DNA of 43,438 bases from positions 1 to 43,438 of the IMG/VR virus record IMGVR_UViG_3300034060_001790. One strand, given 5' to 3'. A model generated the notes under the pieces. It did no database searches. It saw only the letters and a program-made list of their open reading frames with translations, and was not told the DNA's origin. Below are positions 15,891 to 24,900 of the stretch, in pieces. Origin of the DNA: a virus. The position numbers and the translations under genes are program-made. How positions within the stretch are numbered: the first letter of the stretch is position 1; each line of letters opens with the position of its first letter.

Positions 15891-15911
15891 CTAAAAGAAG
15901 CTACTCCTTAA

Positions 15912-17606
15912 ATGGCAAACCTTACTAAACAAAATACCAGTCTAAGGCTCTTTACTAGTTTAAATATACGAGTTAGAGATATTCTTAGCGAAACTATACA
16001 ATTCTTACAAACAAAGTTTAAACAGAGCCGTTCTGTATTTACTGCAGCTTCTCCATTTGGGCAGCTATTAATTGTTGTAGAAAACTTAAGTCAACTTATT
16101 TTTTATTATATTGAAGACTCAATTACTGAACTAAATATAAATGAAGCAAGTCGAGTTTCATCAATCTATTCATTAGCCACTTTGGCTGGCCATAACCCAA
16201 GTAGAGCAATTGGTGCAACTGGTCAAATCCGACTTGTTAGAAAACCCAATATTACAGCGCCGGCCACTAAAGTTGTGCTTAATAACCTATTTAGAGTTCG
16301 TTGTGAAAATAATGGACTTACCTATGCAATTGAACTTACTCAAGAAGAAGTTAGACTTGCACTAAGTGGTGCAGAAACTACTGCAATTTTTAGTATTCGT
16401 CAAGGCCAAATTGAATCCCAAACATTTACAGCAAAAGGTATTGCATTTGAAAGCTATCAAATGGGAGCACCAAACAATTTTTATATTGATAATTTTATCG
16501 TTAATGTATACGTTAATGGAGAGAAATGGACCAAATACGAGTCCTTATTAGATATTCCAAGAGGAGCAAAAGGTTTTCTTGCAAAAACCGGTATAACAAA
16601 TGGATTAGACATCTATTTTGGTAATGGATCATTTGGTAAAATTCCAAATACCGGGTCAACCATTGTGGTTGAATACTTAAATACTGACGGTTCTTCTGGC
16701 AATGTTAAAGTTGATAATAATGCACAAGTAGTATTTTCTTTTGTTGATACTGGATTTTCTCCAATTGGGGAAGAAATTATAATGAGTGACTATTTTACAA
16801 TTGTAACAATAAGTGCTCCAAATTTTGGAGTAGACCCAGAGGATCCTACCTTAACCCGATTAATTGCACCGCGAGCATCAAAAAGTTTTGCACTAGTTAA
16901 TCTAGATAATTATGAAGTTCTATTGCAAAAAATGCAAATGTTTTCAACAATTAAAGTATTTCTAGATCAAGATTCAACTGGCAATATCCTAGATTCTAGA
17001 ATGATTAATTTATTCTTAGTACCAGATGTTACCCAAATGTTTAAAAATGGAACTGATTATTTTAATTTACCAATCAGCAATTTTAAGTTAACAAATTTTC
17101 AAAAGAACGAGTTAATGAAATATGTTGAAAAATCTGGAACAAAAATGATTTCAACTGACTTAAAAATAGTTGATCCAAAAATTACCAGATACATTATTAA
17201 TCTAAGTATTATTGCGTTTGATGATGTTTCTCAAGATATTGTTAAGTCTGATATTGCTGATGCTCTAGGTAAATATTTCATTAAATTAAAACGCCAAGAT
17301 CGTGTTCCAAAAAGTGATTTAATTACAGTAGTTGAAGCAATTAATGGAGTTGATTCAGTTAGTATTAATATGCTAAGCGAGCTTAATGAACTTTATAGAA
17401 CTGCAAATCCAGCAAGTGAAACTCTAGTAGGGCTTGATGATTTTAACGATATTATTATTGGGTTAGACGAATTTCCAGTAGTACGTGGAGGTTGGACTGA
17501 TTCTCAAGGTAATAAGTATGCCGAAGGTTTATCCGACTCGGCACTAGGCGCACTAAATATTTCAATTAAAGCACAAGTTGCTCGTAAAAATACTGGAATT
17601 ATATGA
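15912..17606 (+). CDS. baseplate wedge protein (T4 gp6-like)
   Basis: 564 residues, near the length of T4 gp6 (660). The N-terminal half has the gp6/baseplate-J signature: a helix ending in ITELNINEASRVSSIYSL, then ATLAGHNPSRAIGATGQIRL, closely following gp6-type 'A..AGHNP.R...A.G.I'. A strand-rich middle includes FGNGSFGKIPNTGSTIVVEY, typical of baseplate J proteins, and the C-terminal half contains the small alpha/beta domain (YIINLSIIAFDD, then GVDSVSINMLS). In T4, gp6 dimers form the baseplate inner ring that triggers sheath contraction. Its stop overlaps the next start (ATGA). Confidence 0.8.
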   Translation: MANLTKQNTSLRLFTSLNIRVRDILSETIQFLQTKFKQSRSVFTAASPFGQLLIVVENLSQLIFYYIEDSITELNINEASRVSSIYSLATLAGHNPSRAIGATGQIRLVRKPNITAPATKVVLNNLFRVRCENNGLTYAIELTQEEVRLALSGAETTAIFSIRQGQIESQTFTAKGIAFESYQMGAPNNFYIDNFIVNVYVNGEKWTKYESLLDIPRGAKGFLAKTGITNGLDIYFGNGSFGKIPNTGSTIVVEYLNTDGSSGNVKVDNNAQVVFSFVDTGFSPIGEEIIMSDYFTIVTISAPNFGVDPEDPTLTRLIAPRASKSFALVNLDNYEVLLQKMQMFSTIKVFLDQDSTGNILDSRMINLFLVPDVTQMFKNGTDYFNLPISNFKLTNFQKNELMKYVEKSGTKMISTDLKIVDPKITRYIINLSIIAFDDVSQDIVKSDIADALGKYFIKLKRQDRVPKSDLITVVEAINGVDSVSINMLSELNELYRTANPASETLVGLDDFNDIIIGLDEFPVVRGGWTDSQGNKYAEGLSDSALGALNISIKAQVARKNTGII

Positions 17607-17848
17607 TAAGAAACTCTCTATACCAAAAGGTGTATAATAGAAAAGACAAACGTCTTCATTTAGGTTATATGTATAAAGATAACTTAATGAAGCGAGTCCT
17701 TTCAAATCAAATGTTTGGAGCAAACCCAATACTAGATTCGTTTATTGCATATATTGAAGCTTACATATACGAGCATATTGAGGCAGTTAAACAAATTAAA
17801 ATATTTGCAAATCCAGCGCTAGATAAGAATGAAAATCGACTAAACTAA
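17603..17848 (+). CDS. small unknown protein
   Basis: 81 residues, starting within the gp6-like gene's stop codon (ATGA), so translationally coupled. Highly basic N-terminal third (VYNRKDKRLHLGYMYKDNLMKR), then a helical IEAYIYEHIEAVKQIKIF segment. No recognised family. Its place between the baseplate wedge and small terminase genes suggests a baseplate or packaging accessory; that is only positional. Confidence 0.65.
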   Translation: MIRNSLYQKVYNRKDKRLHLGYMYKDNLMKRVLSNQMFGANPILDSFIAYIEAYIYEHIEAVKQIKIFANPALDKNENRLN

Positions 17849-17851
17849 TGT

Positions 17852-18598
17852 ATGGCTGGACCAGTATTCTCAAAGGAAAAAAAGGCTCAAATTAAGGGCG
17901 AACTTGAATCACTATTGAGTAGCTACTCAGGTGGACCTAATCAGGAAGACGATAATATTGATGAGCAACTTGCTGAAATTGCAGCAGCACCTCCATTGGA
18001 TTTTATTGAAATGAATGCAGGTTTTGAAAAGCAGGCTAAAAATATTACCGACTCTCTTCTTTCGTTTTATGTTGATCTTGGCGTACTAGACAAGCATGAA
18101 TATATTAAACAGAAACAGGTTCTTGATAATTCAAGTATTCAAAATATTTTCTTTCAATTAAAAACCATTCGAATGGCAATTGAAAAAATTGCTGAAGAAA
18201 TTAATCAAGGAAATACTCATCCTAGACTATTTGAAGTATTTGGACAACTACAAGATAAATTAACAGCTGTTGTAAAAACTCAAGCAAATTATATGTTATT
18301 TCTAGAAGATACCTATAAAAAGGTAAATCAAGATATATCACAAAAAGAATTAGGTGGAACCGGCCCACAAGCAAGAGCAATACCGCAAAGTTCAAGCGAT
18401 TACTACATCACAGCCGGTACAAAAAATTTAATAAAAGAAATTGACGCTCTTGAAATAGAAGAAGATACTTCTGATTCAAGACACTTAACTCACCCAGGTA
18501 GAAAAGCTGAAGTTATGATAGAAAGAGGCGTATCCAATGTTATTATTACAGAAGATAGCGATATTGATTATATGGATGACGTCAATTCATTAATATGA
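17852..18598 (+). CDS. terS: putative small terminase subunit (T4 gp16-like)
   Basis: 248 residues. Its place directly before the large terminase, with an ATGA overlap, is that of T4 gp16. The central helices KTIRMAIEKIAEE, then HPRLFEVFGQLQDKLTAVVKTQANYMLFLEDTYKK recall the gp16 coiled-coil core ('PR..EVFA.LM.Q......ELL.L...'). Acidic N-terminal region and an acidic C-terminal tail (ITEDSDIDYMDDVNSLI) are probably disordered; the tail could contact the large subunit. Longer than T4 gp16 (164 residues). Small terminase recognises DNA and regulates the packaging ATPase. Confidence 0.7.
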   Translation: MAGPVFSKEKKAQIKGELESLLSSYSGGPNQEDDNIDEQLAEIAAAPPLDFIEMNAGFEKQAKNITDSLLSFYVDLGVLDKHEYIKQKQVLDNSSIQNIFFQLKTIRMAIEKIAEEINQGNTHPRLFEVFGQLQDKLTAVVKTQANYMLFLEDTYKKVNQDISQKELGGTGPQARAIPQSSSDYYITAGTKNLIKEIDALEIEEDTSDSRHLTHPGRKAEVMIERGVSNVIITEDSDIDYMDDVNSLI

Positions 18599-20565
18599 AA
18601 GATTTTATAGCAAATAGTGGAAGTCGAACTCAGATGAAGCTTTCTGACCTTGACCAAGAGAATAGTGCGATTTGGACAACAGTTAAGGTGCAACAATTAC
18701 TTGATGATTTTGAAAATGGGGCAATTGATATTAAAACAATCAAAAATTCTCCATTTAAAGACAATGATCCAGTTTGGAAGAAGGCAAATATTGTATTTGA
18801 ATATACGCCAGAAGAACTTGAAGAAATCCGAAAATGTAAAGCTGACCCAGTTTATTTTGCTGGTAAATATGCTCAAGTAATGCAGGAGCAAGGTATTGAG
18901 CAAATTATCTTGCGTGACTATCAAGAAGAAATTATCAGGTCATTTAAGAATAATCGATTTAATTGCCTGATGGCAAGTCGCCAAATTGGAAAGACTGTAA
19001 TGTCCGGTGTATTTATTGCATGGTACCTAATCTTCCATACTGATAAAAATGTTCTGGCTGTAGCGAATATTGCATCAACTACTAAAGAGGTTTTGGATAA
19101 GATTAAATCAGTACTTGAAAATTTACCATTCTTCTTAAAACCTGGCTGTATTTCAAATAACGTAATGTCAATGAAATTTGACAATGGCTGTCGATTAATT
19201 GGACGTACTACCACTAAAAATACAGGTATTGGTTTTACAATTCATGTATTATATATTGATGAGTTTGCACATATTAATCCATCGTATCTTGACTTCTTTT
19301 ATCGAGCAATTTATCCTACAATTTCAGCCTCATCCAATTCAAAGATTATAATAACGTCCACGCCAAATGGTATGAACCGCTTTTACGATATTTACATGGA
19401 TGCAATGAACGGTGCAAATACGTATGTTCCATTAAGAGTAGATTGGTGGCAAGTTCCAGGTCGTGATGATGCATGGAAGCAATCAACAATTGCAAACTTA
19501 GGATCAGAAGAAGACTTTAACCAAGAATATGGGCTACAATTCTTTTCATCAGATAAGTTACTGCTACCGTCTAAAGATCTTAAGAAAATATTTAACTTAC
19601 GCACATCATACGTCATCCCAGAGTGGGCTCAAAGCCCAGATCACTTAGCAATATTAGATGGCTTTACTGTTCATCCAAACCTTGCCAAATTAACACCAGA
19701 TGATATTAAAAACGATGGTAATAATTATATTTTTGCAATTGATACAGCTGATGGATTAGGTAGAGATTATTCAGTAATTAATATTTTTAAGTTAGCAGCA
19801 CTTCCATTAAAAATGCTAGATCAAGTAAAAGACTTTATTAAAAATGAAGGCGATATTTTTACACTAGTACAAGTTGCAACGTTTAGATCAAACAAAAAAG
19901 ATATTAACGAATATTGTAACACTTTAGAACATTTGTTGTATAATATCTTTAATCCTGAAAAAGTTAAACTTTTAATTGAGCTTAACCATAAAGGAGAATG
20001 GGTAATGGATAAACTAACACAAAACGAGGATTTTTGGCCAGGTCAAGTAATTCATTCAAAGCACACAACCACTTCTATAAATTGGAAACCTGGATTAAAG
20101 ATGACAGAGACAAATAAGACTAAATATTGCGAACGTTTTAAATATTTAGCTGCTGTAAATAAAATTTTACCAAATGAACATAAAACAGTTCATGAGCTTG
20201 GTGCATTTGGCCGATCAAGTAATGGTAATTACCGAAGTCAAAGCGGAAATGACGATTTAGCAATCACATGTGTTGAAACCGCCGCATTCTTTGAATCACC
20301 AAATTTTTGGGAATTAGTAAATGAAGAACTTGACAGATTACCTAAAGAGTATTTGTCAAAAGTATATTCATTATATTTAGGAGAAGCTTATCTTGGAAAT
20401 TCGTCAGGATACGATCACTCTGCCTTACGAGAATTAAATACAACAGCTGAGGTTAAAAAACCTGGTAAACTAATTAATGTATTTGATGAAATGACAATAA
20501 ATCAAATAAAAAGAACCCGTGACACCTTTTACGGAAATAATTCAAAGTCAGGCTATGAAACATGA
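18595..20565 (+). CDS. terL: large terminase subunit (T4 gp17-like packaging ATPase/nuclease)
   Basis: 656 residues, close to T4 gp17 (610). An adenine-binding Q motif precedes the ATPase (LRDYQEEIIRSF), Walker A is ASRQIGKT at residues 127-134, Walker B is LYIDEFAHI at about 218-226 and the coupling motif is ITSTPNG. The C-terminal RNase H-like nuclease starts with FAIDTADGLGRDYS (first catalytic Asp about residue 382), continues to LLIELNHKGEWV and ends around NDDLAITCVE. It pumps DNA into the prohead and cuts concatemers. The start codon overlaps the small terminase stop and its end overlaps the next gene by 11 nt. Confidence 0.95.
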   Translation: MKDFIANSGSRTQMKLSDLDQENSAIWTTVKVQQLLDDFENGAIDIKTIKNSPFKDNDPVWKKANIVFEYTPEELEEIRKCKADPVYFAGKYAQVMQEQGIEQIILRDYQEEIIRSFKNNRFNCLMASRQIGKTVMSGVFIAWYLIFHTDKNVLAVANIASTTKEVLDKIKSVLENLPFFLKPGCISNNVMSMKFDNGCRLIGRTTTKNTGIGFTIHVLYIDEFAHINPSYLDFFYRAIYPTISASSNSKIIITSTPNGMNRFYDIYMDAMNGANTYVPLRVDWWQVPGRDDAWKQSTIANLGSEEDFNQEYGLQFFSSDKLLLPSKDLKKIFNLRTSYVIPEWAQSPDHLAILDGFTVHPNLAKLTPDDIKNDGNNYIFAIDTADGLGRDYSVINIFKLAALPLKMLDQVKDFIKNEGDIFTLVQVATFRSNKKDINEYCNTLEHLLYNIFNPEKVKLLIELNHKGEWVMDKLTQNEDFWPGQVIHSKHTTTSINWKPGLKMTETNKTKYCERFKYLAAVNKILPNEHKTVHELGAFGRSSNGNYRSQSGNDDLAITCVETAAFFESPNFWELVNEELDRLPKEYLSKVYSLYLGEAYLGNSSGYDHSALRELNTTAEVKKPGKLINVFDEMTINQIKRTRDTFYGNNSKSGYET

Positions 20566-20866
20566 TGATTTTTTAAAATTCGACTATGGCACTAACAAAA
20601 AGCAAATTTTTGATATAGTAGTTGCCCAAATAGATGTAGCCCTTTCAGAAAAAAGGCCTCACATCTATATTAAAAAACTAAAAATCGTTGATGAAGAATT
20701 AGACGTTATTGCAGAAAGTAAAGATTGGCCAAATTGCTTAACAAAAGCGCTTGCCTTTTACAAGCAAATTGAAGATTATGAATCTTGTTCAAAATGCCAA
20801 AAATTATTGGATAAGATCAATACTAAACCTAAACCAAAAAAAAGAATCACTAAATCTAATGGCTGA
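20555..20866 (+). CDS. small unknown protein between terL and phoH
   Basis: 103 residues from the ATG at 20555; an in-frame ATG at 20519 lies deeper in terL and is less likely. It overlaps terL by 11 nt and the PhoH-like gene by 8 nt. Mostly helical, with a CSKC pair (ESCSKCQKLLDKI) and a strongly basic C-terminus (KPKPKKRITKSNG). No known family recognised. Two cysteines alone are not enough for a zinc claim. Confidence 0.7.
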   Translation: MKHDDFLKFDYGTNKKQIFDIVVAQIDVALSEKRPHIYIKKLKIVDEELDVIAESKDWPNCLTKALAFYKQIEDYESCSKCQKLLDKINTKPKPKKRITKSNG

Positions 20867-21581
20867 AAGACCGCAATCAAAGAGAAAAACTCAATCTTTT
20901 AAACCTGAATTAACGGAAAAGGAGTTAAGGCAAATTAGCTTAAAACCTTCACAGGCTGATTATTTACAAAAGATTATGTCTAGTGACATAACTTTGTGTT
21001 ATGGACCTGCTGGGACAAGTAAAACGTTTACTGCATGTCTAGCTGCACTAAAACTTTACTTAGGTGGAAAAATTAAAAAAATTATCTTATCTAAACCTAT
21101 CCAAGAGTCTGGAGAGAAGCTTGGTTTTTTACCTGGAGAAATAAAAGATAAAATTGATCCATTTATGGAAAGTTATCGATCAAATTTGGTAAAATTATTA
21201 AATGATCCCAATAATGTTGGTTGGTTAGAAACTGCTGGAGTTATTGAATTTAGGCCTCTTGCATATATGAGAGGTGCAACATTTGATAATTGCTTAATGA
21301 TTTTAGATGAAGCTCAAAATGCTGATTTTAAACAGTTAATGCTATTCATTACTAGGATGGGTAAAGATTCTAAGGTATTAATATGCGGAGATGTAAGCCA
21401 ATATGATATCGCAAAGAGTAAAGTAGCTTTACCTGATTTTATTGAATTGCTCAGTGGAATTAATGGATTAAGTGTGCATACATTTAAAGATGAAGATATT
21501 GTGAGAAATAAAATACTAATCCAGATAACCGAAAGATATGATAAATGGAAATCCGCTAACCCAAATAAATACACCAACTAA
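20859..21581 (+). CDS. phoH: PhoH-like P-loop ATPase
   Basis: 240 residues from the ATG at 20859, which overlaps the previous stop; the longer upstream reading frame lies inside that gene. Walker A is YGPAGTSKT (G49-T56), followed by KIILSKPIQESGEKLGFLPG, the PhoH signature after the P-loop, then Walker B CLMILDEAQN and LICGDVSQYD. PhoH proteins are widespread in large phages; they are RNA/DNA-acting ATPases of uncertain role. Here the gene sits in the terminase operon. Confidence 0.92.
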   Translation: MAERPQSKRKTQSFKPELTEKELRQISLKPSQADYLQKIMSSDITLCYGPAGTSKTFTACLAALKLYLGGKIKKIILSKPIQESGEKLGFLPGEIKDKIDPFMESYRSNLVKLLNDPNNVGWLETAGVIEFRPLAYMRGATFDNCLMILDEAQNADFKQLMLFITRMGKDSKVLICGDVSQYDIAKSKVALPDFIELLSGINGLSVHTFKDEDIVRNKILIQITERYDKWKSANPNKYTN

Positions 21582-21590
21582 CCCAACTAC

Positions 21591-22217
21591 ATGAGCGCAT
21601 ACGATCTACTGAATAAGCAATTAAATGACGAAATGCAAAGCCTTGCTGAACTTATTAAGTCAGGCAAATATACAGAAAAGGATCGAAACCGCTTAGCCTC
21701 AATCATGTATCCAAAATTAAAATATTTTATTTGGAAATTTTTTAATGATTCGGATGAAACTGACGAGGTATTGCATAATACCCTGTTTAAAATATTTAAA
21801 GGAATTGCATCATATAGTGATAATTATCGGTTTACTACTTGGATTTATACAATTGCAAAGAATGAGGCACTACTTCATCAACATAAATTAAAGCAGCAAT
21901 ATGCAACAAGTTTAGATAATTTAACCAAACCATTAAATATACCAGATGACTCGGCTTATACTTTTGAAAAGGAAGTATATTTTGATGATTTATATAATAT
22001 GACCAGGTTTGAAATTAATGCGCTGCCTGAATGTATTGAAAAATCGATATTAATTGATAAAGAATTACATCATATGCGAGGTAATGAGATTGCTGAGAAA
22101 TATGAAATGAATTTGAATACGGTTAAAACCAAAATCAGAAAAGCTCGTAAAATGTTAAAAGAGGCCGTGTTGACTAAAAATCCTCACATGGTTGATAAAC
22201 TAGGAGAATATTTTTAA
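21591..22217 (+). CDS. ECF-type RNA polymerase sigma factor
   Basis: 208 residues with the two-domain layout of ECF (group 4) sigma factors. Region 2 spans about residues 40-105: YPKLKYFIWKFF, DETDEVLHNTLFKIF and then FTTWIYTIAKNEAL, the -10 recognition helix. Region 4 spans about 145-200: LPECIEKSILI, then a helix-turn-helix IAEKYEMNLNTVKTKIRKARKML. It would direct host RNA polymerase to a subset of promoters. Lying within the late operon it is a candidate counterpart of T4 gp55, and the ATAAATAAY boxes in this window are candidate targets (inference). It starts 9 nt after the PhoH-like stop codon. Confidence 0.85.
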   Translation: MSAYDLLNKQLNDEMQSLAELIKSGKYTEKDRNRLASIMYPKLKYFIWKFFNDSDETDEVLHNTLFKIFKGIASYSDNYRFTTWIYTIAKNEALLHQHKLKQQYATSLDNLTKPLNIPDDSAYTFEKEVYFDDLYNMTRFEINALPECIEKSILIDKELHHMRGNEIAEKYEMNLNTVKTKIRKARKMLKEAVLTKNPHMVDKLGEYF

Positions 22218-22219
22218 TT

Positions 22220-22726
22220 ATGAAACTACTTAACTATTTAAACCCGATTGATGCATTTAGTTCAGCTAAACTAATTGCAAAGGACATTAGCAATTATCTT
22301 TTTTACCGAAAGAAAATAACTGGGCTGGAAGAGTCTGGTTTTATTAAAGGTTTTAAGATGCGAGCTGATTTGTTAAAGCGAGTATATTATGTTATTAACT
22401 TGGAGCCAGAAACCCTATTGGCTACTGGCGATTTAATTGATCTTGAAAAAAGTAGAGTATTTGACTCAGTTTCTAAATTTCAAAATAAATTCGCAGACCT
22501 AAATCTTACTGAGATAGTAGATATTTCAACAAAACGAATTAAATCTGCCGACTATTATGCCTATTTAGTTTGGGTAAAGTGTAAATTCTTCTCAGAAAGG
22601 TCAGATTTCTTTAGAGTTATTGTATTTGGTGCTGCTTTATATTATGCAATTAGCACCGGGCTGTGGATTTATCACAATAATGCTGATGTGCAACTGTGGA
22701 TAACAAATAAACTAACTACCAAGTAA
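22220..22726 (+). CDS. unknown protein with C-terminal membrane segment
   Basis: 168 residues, starting 2 nt after the sigma factor stop codon. Mainly helical with basic patches. A hydrophobic segment at about residues 133-152 (FFRVIVFGAALYYAISTGLWIY) is the only membrane candidate, leaving a short C-terminal tail. No family recognised. Adjacent membrane proteins downstream suggest a group acting at the cell envelope, for example lysis or superinfection exclusion; nothing in the sequence decides this. Confidence 0.65.
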   Translation: MKLLNYLNPIDAFSSAKLIAKDISNYLFYRKKITGLEESGFIKGFKMRADLLKRVYYVINLEPETLLATGDLIDLEKSRVFDSVSKFQNKFADLNLTEIVDISTKRIKSADYYAYLVWVKCKFFSERSDFFRVIVFGAALYYAISTGLWIYHNNADVQLWITNKLTTK

Positions 22727-22735
22727 ATAAATAAC
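22727..22735 (+). promoter_or_regulatory. ATAAATAAC late-promoter-like motif
   Basis: Lies just after the 22726 stop codon and 27 nt before the ATG at 22754, matching the spacing of the other copies. Confidence 0.6.
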
Positions 22736-22753
22736 CAAAAAGATATTTTAACC

Positions 22754-23044
22754 ATGAATTTTATTAAACTTCATTTTGAAAAATTTATATTAGCATTTAT
22801 GCTAATCGTGTTTGTTCAACAGTGTAATAATTCTAGTCGACTTTCTAAAATTGAAAAACAGGACAAAATTACAAATTCCCAATTAGATTCAATTTGTACT
22901 ACTAAAGAACTTAATAAGTACCTTGAAATCGAAGGATTAAAAGCTGAAAAGCGCATGATTCAATCAACTGATCGTAAAATATTTGATGTTAATCGTCAAT
23001 CTGAAATTGATTTAGCAATTAAAAAATTAGAATCTTCTAAATAA
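22754..23044 (+). CDS. small membrane-anchored protein
   Basis: 96 residues. One N-terminal hydrophobic segment (residues about 10-22, FILAFMLIVFVQQC) followed by a charged, helical, probably coiled-coil domain. Cys24 after the hydrophobic stretch could look like a lipobox, but the preceding VFVQQ is a poor match. Topology (short N-terminus in, helical domain out) is that of an inner-membrane spanin subunit, but many small phage membrane proteins look the same. Its stop codon overlaps the next start (TAATG). Confidence 0.65.
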   Translation: MNFIKLHFEKFILAFMLIVFVQQCNNSSRLSKIEKQDKITNSQLDSICTTKELNKYLEIEGLKAEKRMIQSTDRKIFDVNRQSEIDLAIKKLESSK

Positions 23045-23817
23045 TGAGTAAAAAAGCCGTTAGTTATTTTATAATAGGCACGTTTGTTACTTTATATTTG
23101 CTAGTTTCAATAATTTCAACAATCCACGTTATTGATTTCTTTAGCATGTCTAATCCTCAATGGCTAGCAATAAGCTTAGCAATTGCGTTTGAGGTTGGAG
23201 CAGCAGCGTCACTTGCCTCACTTATTACCCTTGACAAAATGAATAAGGGTATTGTTTGGATGCTATTTCTTTTATTGACAGCAATGCAGGCAATGGGAAA
23301 TATGTATTATGCATACGTTCATTTAACCAATTTTCAAGGTTGGATAGAATTATTTGGACTAGTTGAGGAAGAATTAATTTATCAAAAACGAATTCTTTCT
23401 ATTGTAAGCGGCGCAATTTTACCAATTGTTGCACTTGGATTTATTAAATCACTAGTTGACTATATTAAACCTGATAATAAAGTTGGTGAGATTGTTAATC
23501 CTCAAATCACTGATGCAGTTACTCAAATAGCTAAAGAAACTCAAACTATTATCGCTGAGCCAATAGTTGAAACTACTACACAACCTGTTGAACCTTCATA
23601 TCTTTCTAAAATCAGTATTGAAATGACTGATATTAACCCAGCTGAAATTAATGAACCTAACTTAAATGAGGTTTCTAAAACGGCGGTTAATGTTCAAGAA
23701 ATTGCTGACGAACCTAAGGTAGATAATAATATACAAAGAGAACGAAAAATAGACAAAGAATTAGCTAGAGGGAGTAATCCTGGTTCTGGTAAAGTAATGT
23801 TTAATGATCGTCCTTAA
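23044..23817 (+). CDS. unknown four-helix membrane protein
   Basis: 257 residues. Four hydrophobic segments at about residues 6-28, 39-62, 68-90 and 113-137 (for example IIGTFVTLYLLVSIISTI and GIVWMLFLLLTAMQAM), then a long soluble tail rich in Ile, Thr, Glu and Pro (residues about 145-257), ending in a basic, Gly-rich segment. No family recognised. Translationally coupled to the preceding small membrane protein. Together they may form an envelope complex, but function is unknown. Confidence 0.7.
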   Translation: MSKKAVSYFIIGTFVTLYLLVSIISTIHVIDFFSMSNPQWLAISLAIAFEVGAAASLASLITLDKMNKGIVWMLFLLLTAMQAMGNMYYAYVHLTNFQGWIELFGLVEEELIYQKRILSIVSGAILPIVALGFIKSLVDYIKPDNKVGEIVNPQITDAVTQIAKETQTIIAEPIVETTTQPVEPSYLSKISIEMTDINPAEINEPNLNEVSKTAVNVQEIADEPKVDNNIQRERKIDKELARGSNPGSGKVMFNDRP

Positions 23818-23832
23818 AAAAGTCTACTATGA

Positions 23833-24552
23833 ATGGCATATATTAATTTTCAAGATGATCCAATTTCAAAAAGGTTTAATAATTCTTTTGCAAACCTATG
23901 TGCAGGCGATCCAACTAAAAAGGTTTTAAAGTTATTAGAAAAATGCTTTAATATCTATAGCAAAGGTCAATCTGAGGCAAGCTTTTGTAATCTAAAGGAC
24001 TTTCTTTATCCAGTTGATAGTTATCAAGTAATTAACTTTGAAGTTTGTGCAGGTGATACGTTATCAGTATTTGATAATGATTTAGTCATTCAAATTAGTT
24101 CAGTTATTCCAGGAGATCCTGATCCAGCCCATCCAGGCGATCTTATTTCAGTTGATCTAGACTATCCATTTGGGTTAAACACTGAGTATATGGCACATGC
24201 CGGTACTGATTTATCGCCAGAGTATTATATTTTAACAAATGATAAGAACTATAGCCGAGGCTGTTTGTTGTATATTGAGTATCCAAAGACTGATAAAAAT
24301 GGAGAAATTGTTCTTCCAGCAAACATGTCAAGTAAAATACTATTAGGTGCTTTCAATAATGGAGTAGCTAGCAATATTACTCTACCAGTTTCTCAATTCT
24401 TTTCGCATTTCAGTAACCCTGAGACGCTTAACGCAAATAACCTAATAAATAAGATAGAGATAACTAATCCTAATCCTAATTTCAGTATTAAGGTATCAGG
24501 TTTAATAGTCTATGTAAAAAGCAATAACGATCCAAATAATTGTGCTTGCTAA
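23833..24552 (+). CDS. unknown, probably structural protein
   Basis: 239 residues, no membrane segment. Central and C-terminal parts have beta-sandwich character (ISVDLDYPFGL, GCLLYIEYPKTD, FSIKVSGLIVYVKS), like decoration or appendage domains. Cysteines occur at both ends, including a terminal CAC. No known family recognised. It is followed after 15 nt by another small beta-rich gene. Confidence 0.6.
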   Translation: MAYINFQDDPISKRFNNSFANLCAGDPTKKVLKLLEKCFNIYSKGQSEASFCNLKDFLYPVDSYQVINFEVCAGDTLSVFDNDLVIQISSVIPGDPDPAHPGDLISVDLDYPFGLNTEYMAHAGTDLSPEYYILTNDKNYSRGCLLYIEYPKTDKNGEIVLPANMSSKILLGAFNNGVASNITLPVSQFFSHFSNPETLNANNLINKIEITNPNPNFSIKVSGLIVYVKSNNDPNNCAC

Positions 24553-24567
24553 AAATATTAAAACCAA

Positions 24568-24900
24568 ATGAACACTACTATTGCTAAAATTTTAAAAACC
24601 CACACTGATGCAGATAATGGAACTGATTATACTCCAGTCTTTGTTAATCAAAGTTCTAGAAATATTACTGATTTAGATACTGGAGTAGGCTATTATACTG
24701 ATACATTTTTCGGAATTCATAATCCAAGCGGTTCAGCAATTACAGTAAATGTAAAAACTGCAGCCCAGGGAATAACTGGAGATGGAGTAGACATTAGACT
24801 TAATGCAGGTGATACCTTCTACACAGTAATTTCAAAAATAACAGTAGGTAGCGGAGTTACAGTAGCATTACTTGCAATTCCTTCTACTTTTAGTAGATAA
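24568..24900 (+). CDS. small beta-rich protein, possibly virion decoration
   Basis: 110 residues, Thr/Gly/Val-rich, with repeated short strands (SAITVNVKTAAQG, GVDIRLNAGDTFYTVI, GVTVALLAIP) that suggest a single beta-barrel or sandwich domain. The LNAGDTF turn resembles small head-decoration and trimeric spike domains, but that is a general similarity. The stop codon overlaps the next start by 1 nt (TAATG). Confidence 0.6.
   Translation: MNTTIAKILKTHTDADNGTDYTPVFVNQSSRNITDLDTGVGYYTDTFFGIHNPSGSAITVNVKTAAQGITGDGVDIRLNAGDTFYTVISKITVGSGVTVALLAIPSTFSR

Noticed and set aside
20751-20858. Upstream start for the PhoH-like gene
   Set aside because: The extra 36 residues are an out-of-frame reading of the preceding gene and are not PhoH-like.
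22754-22830. Lipoprotein signal (Cys24) in the 22754 product
   Set aside because: VFVQQC does not fit the lipobox well; kept as a membrane anchor only.
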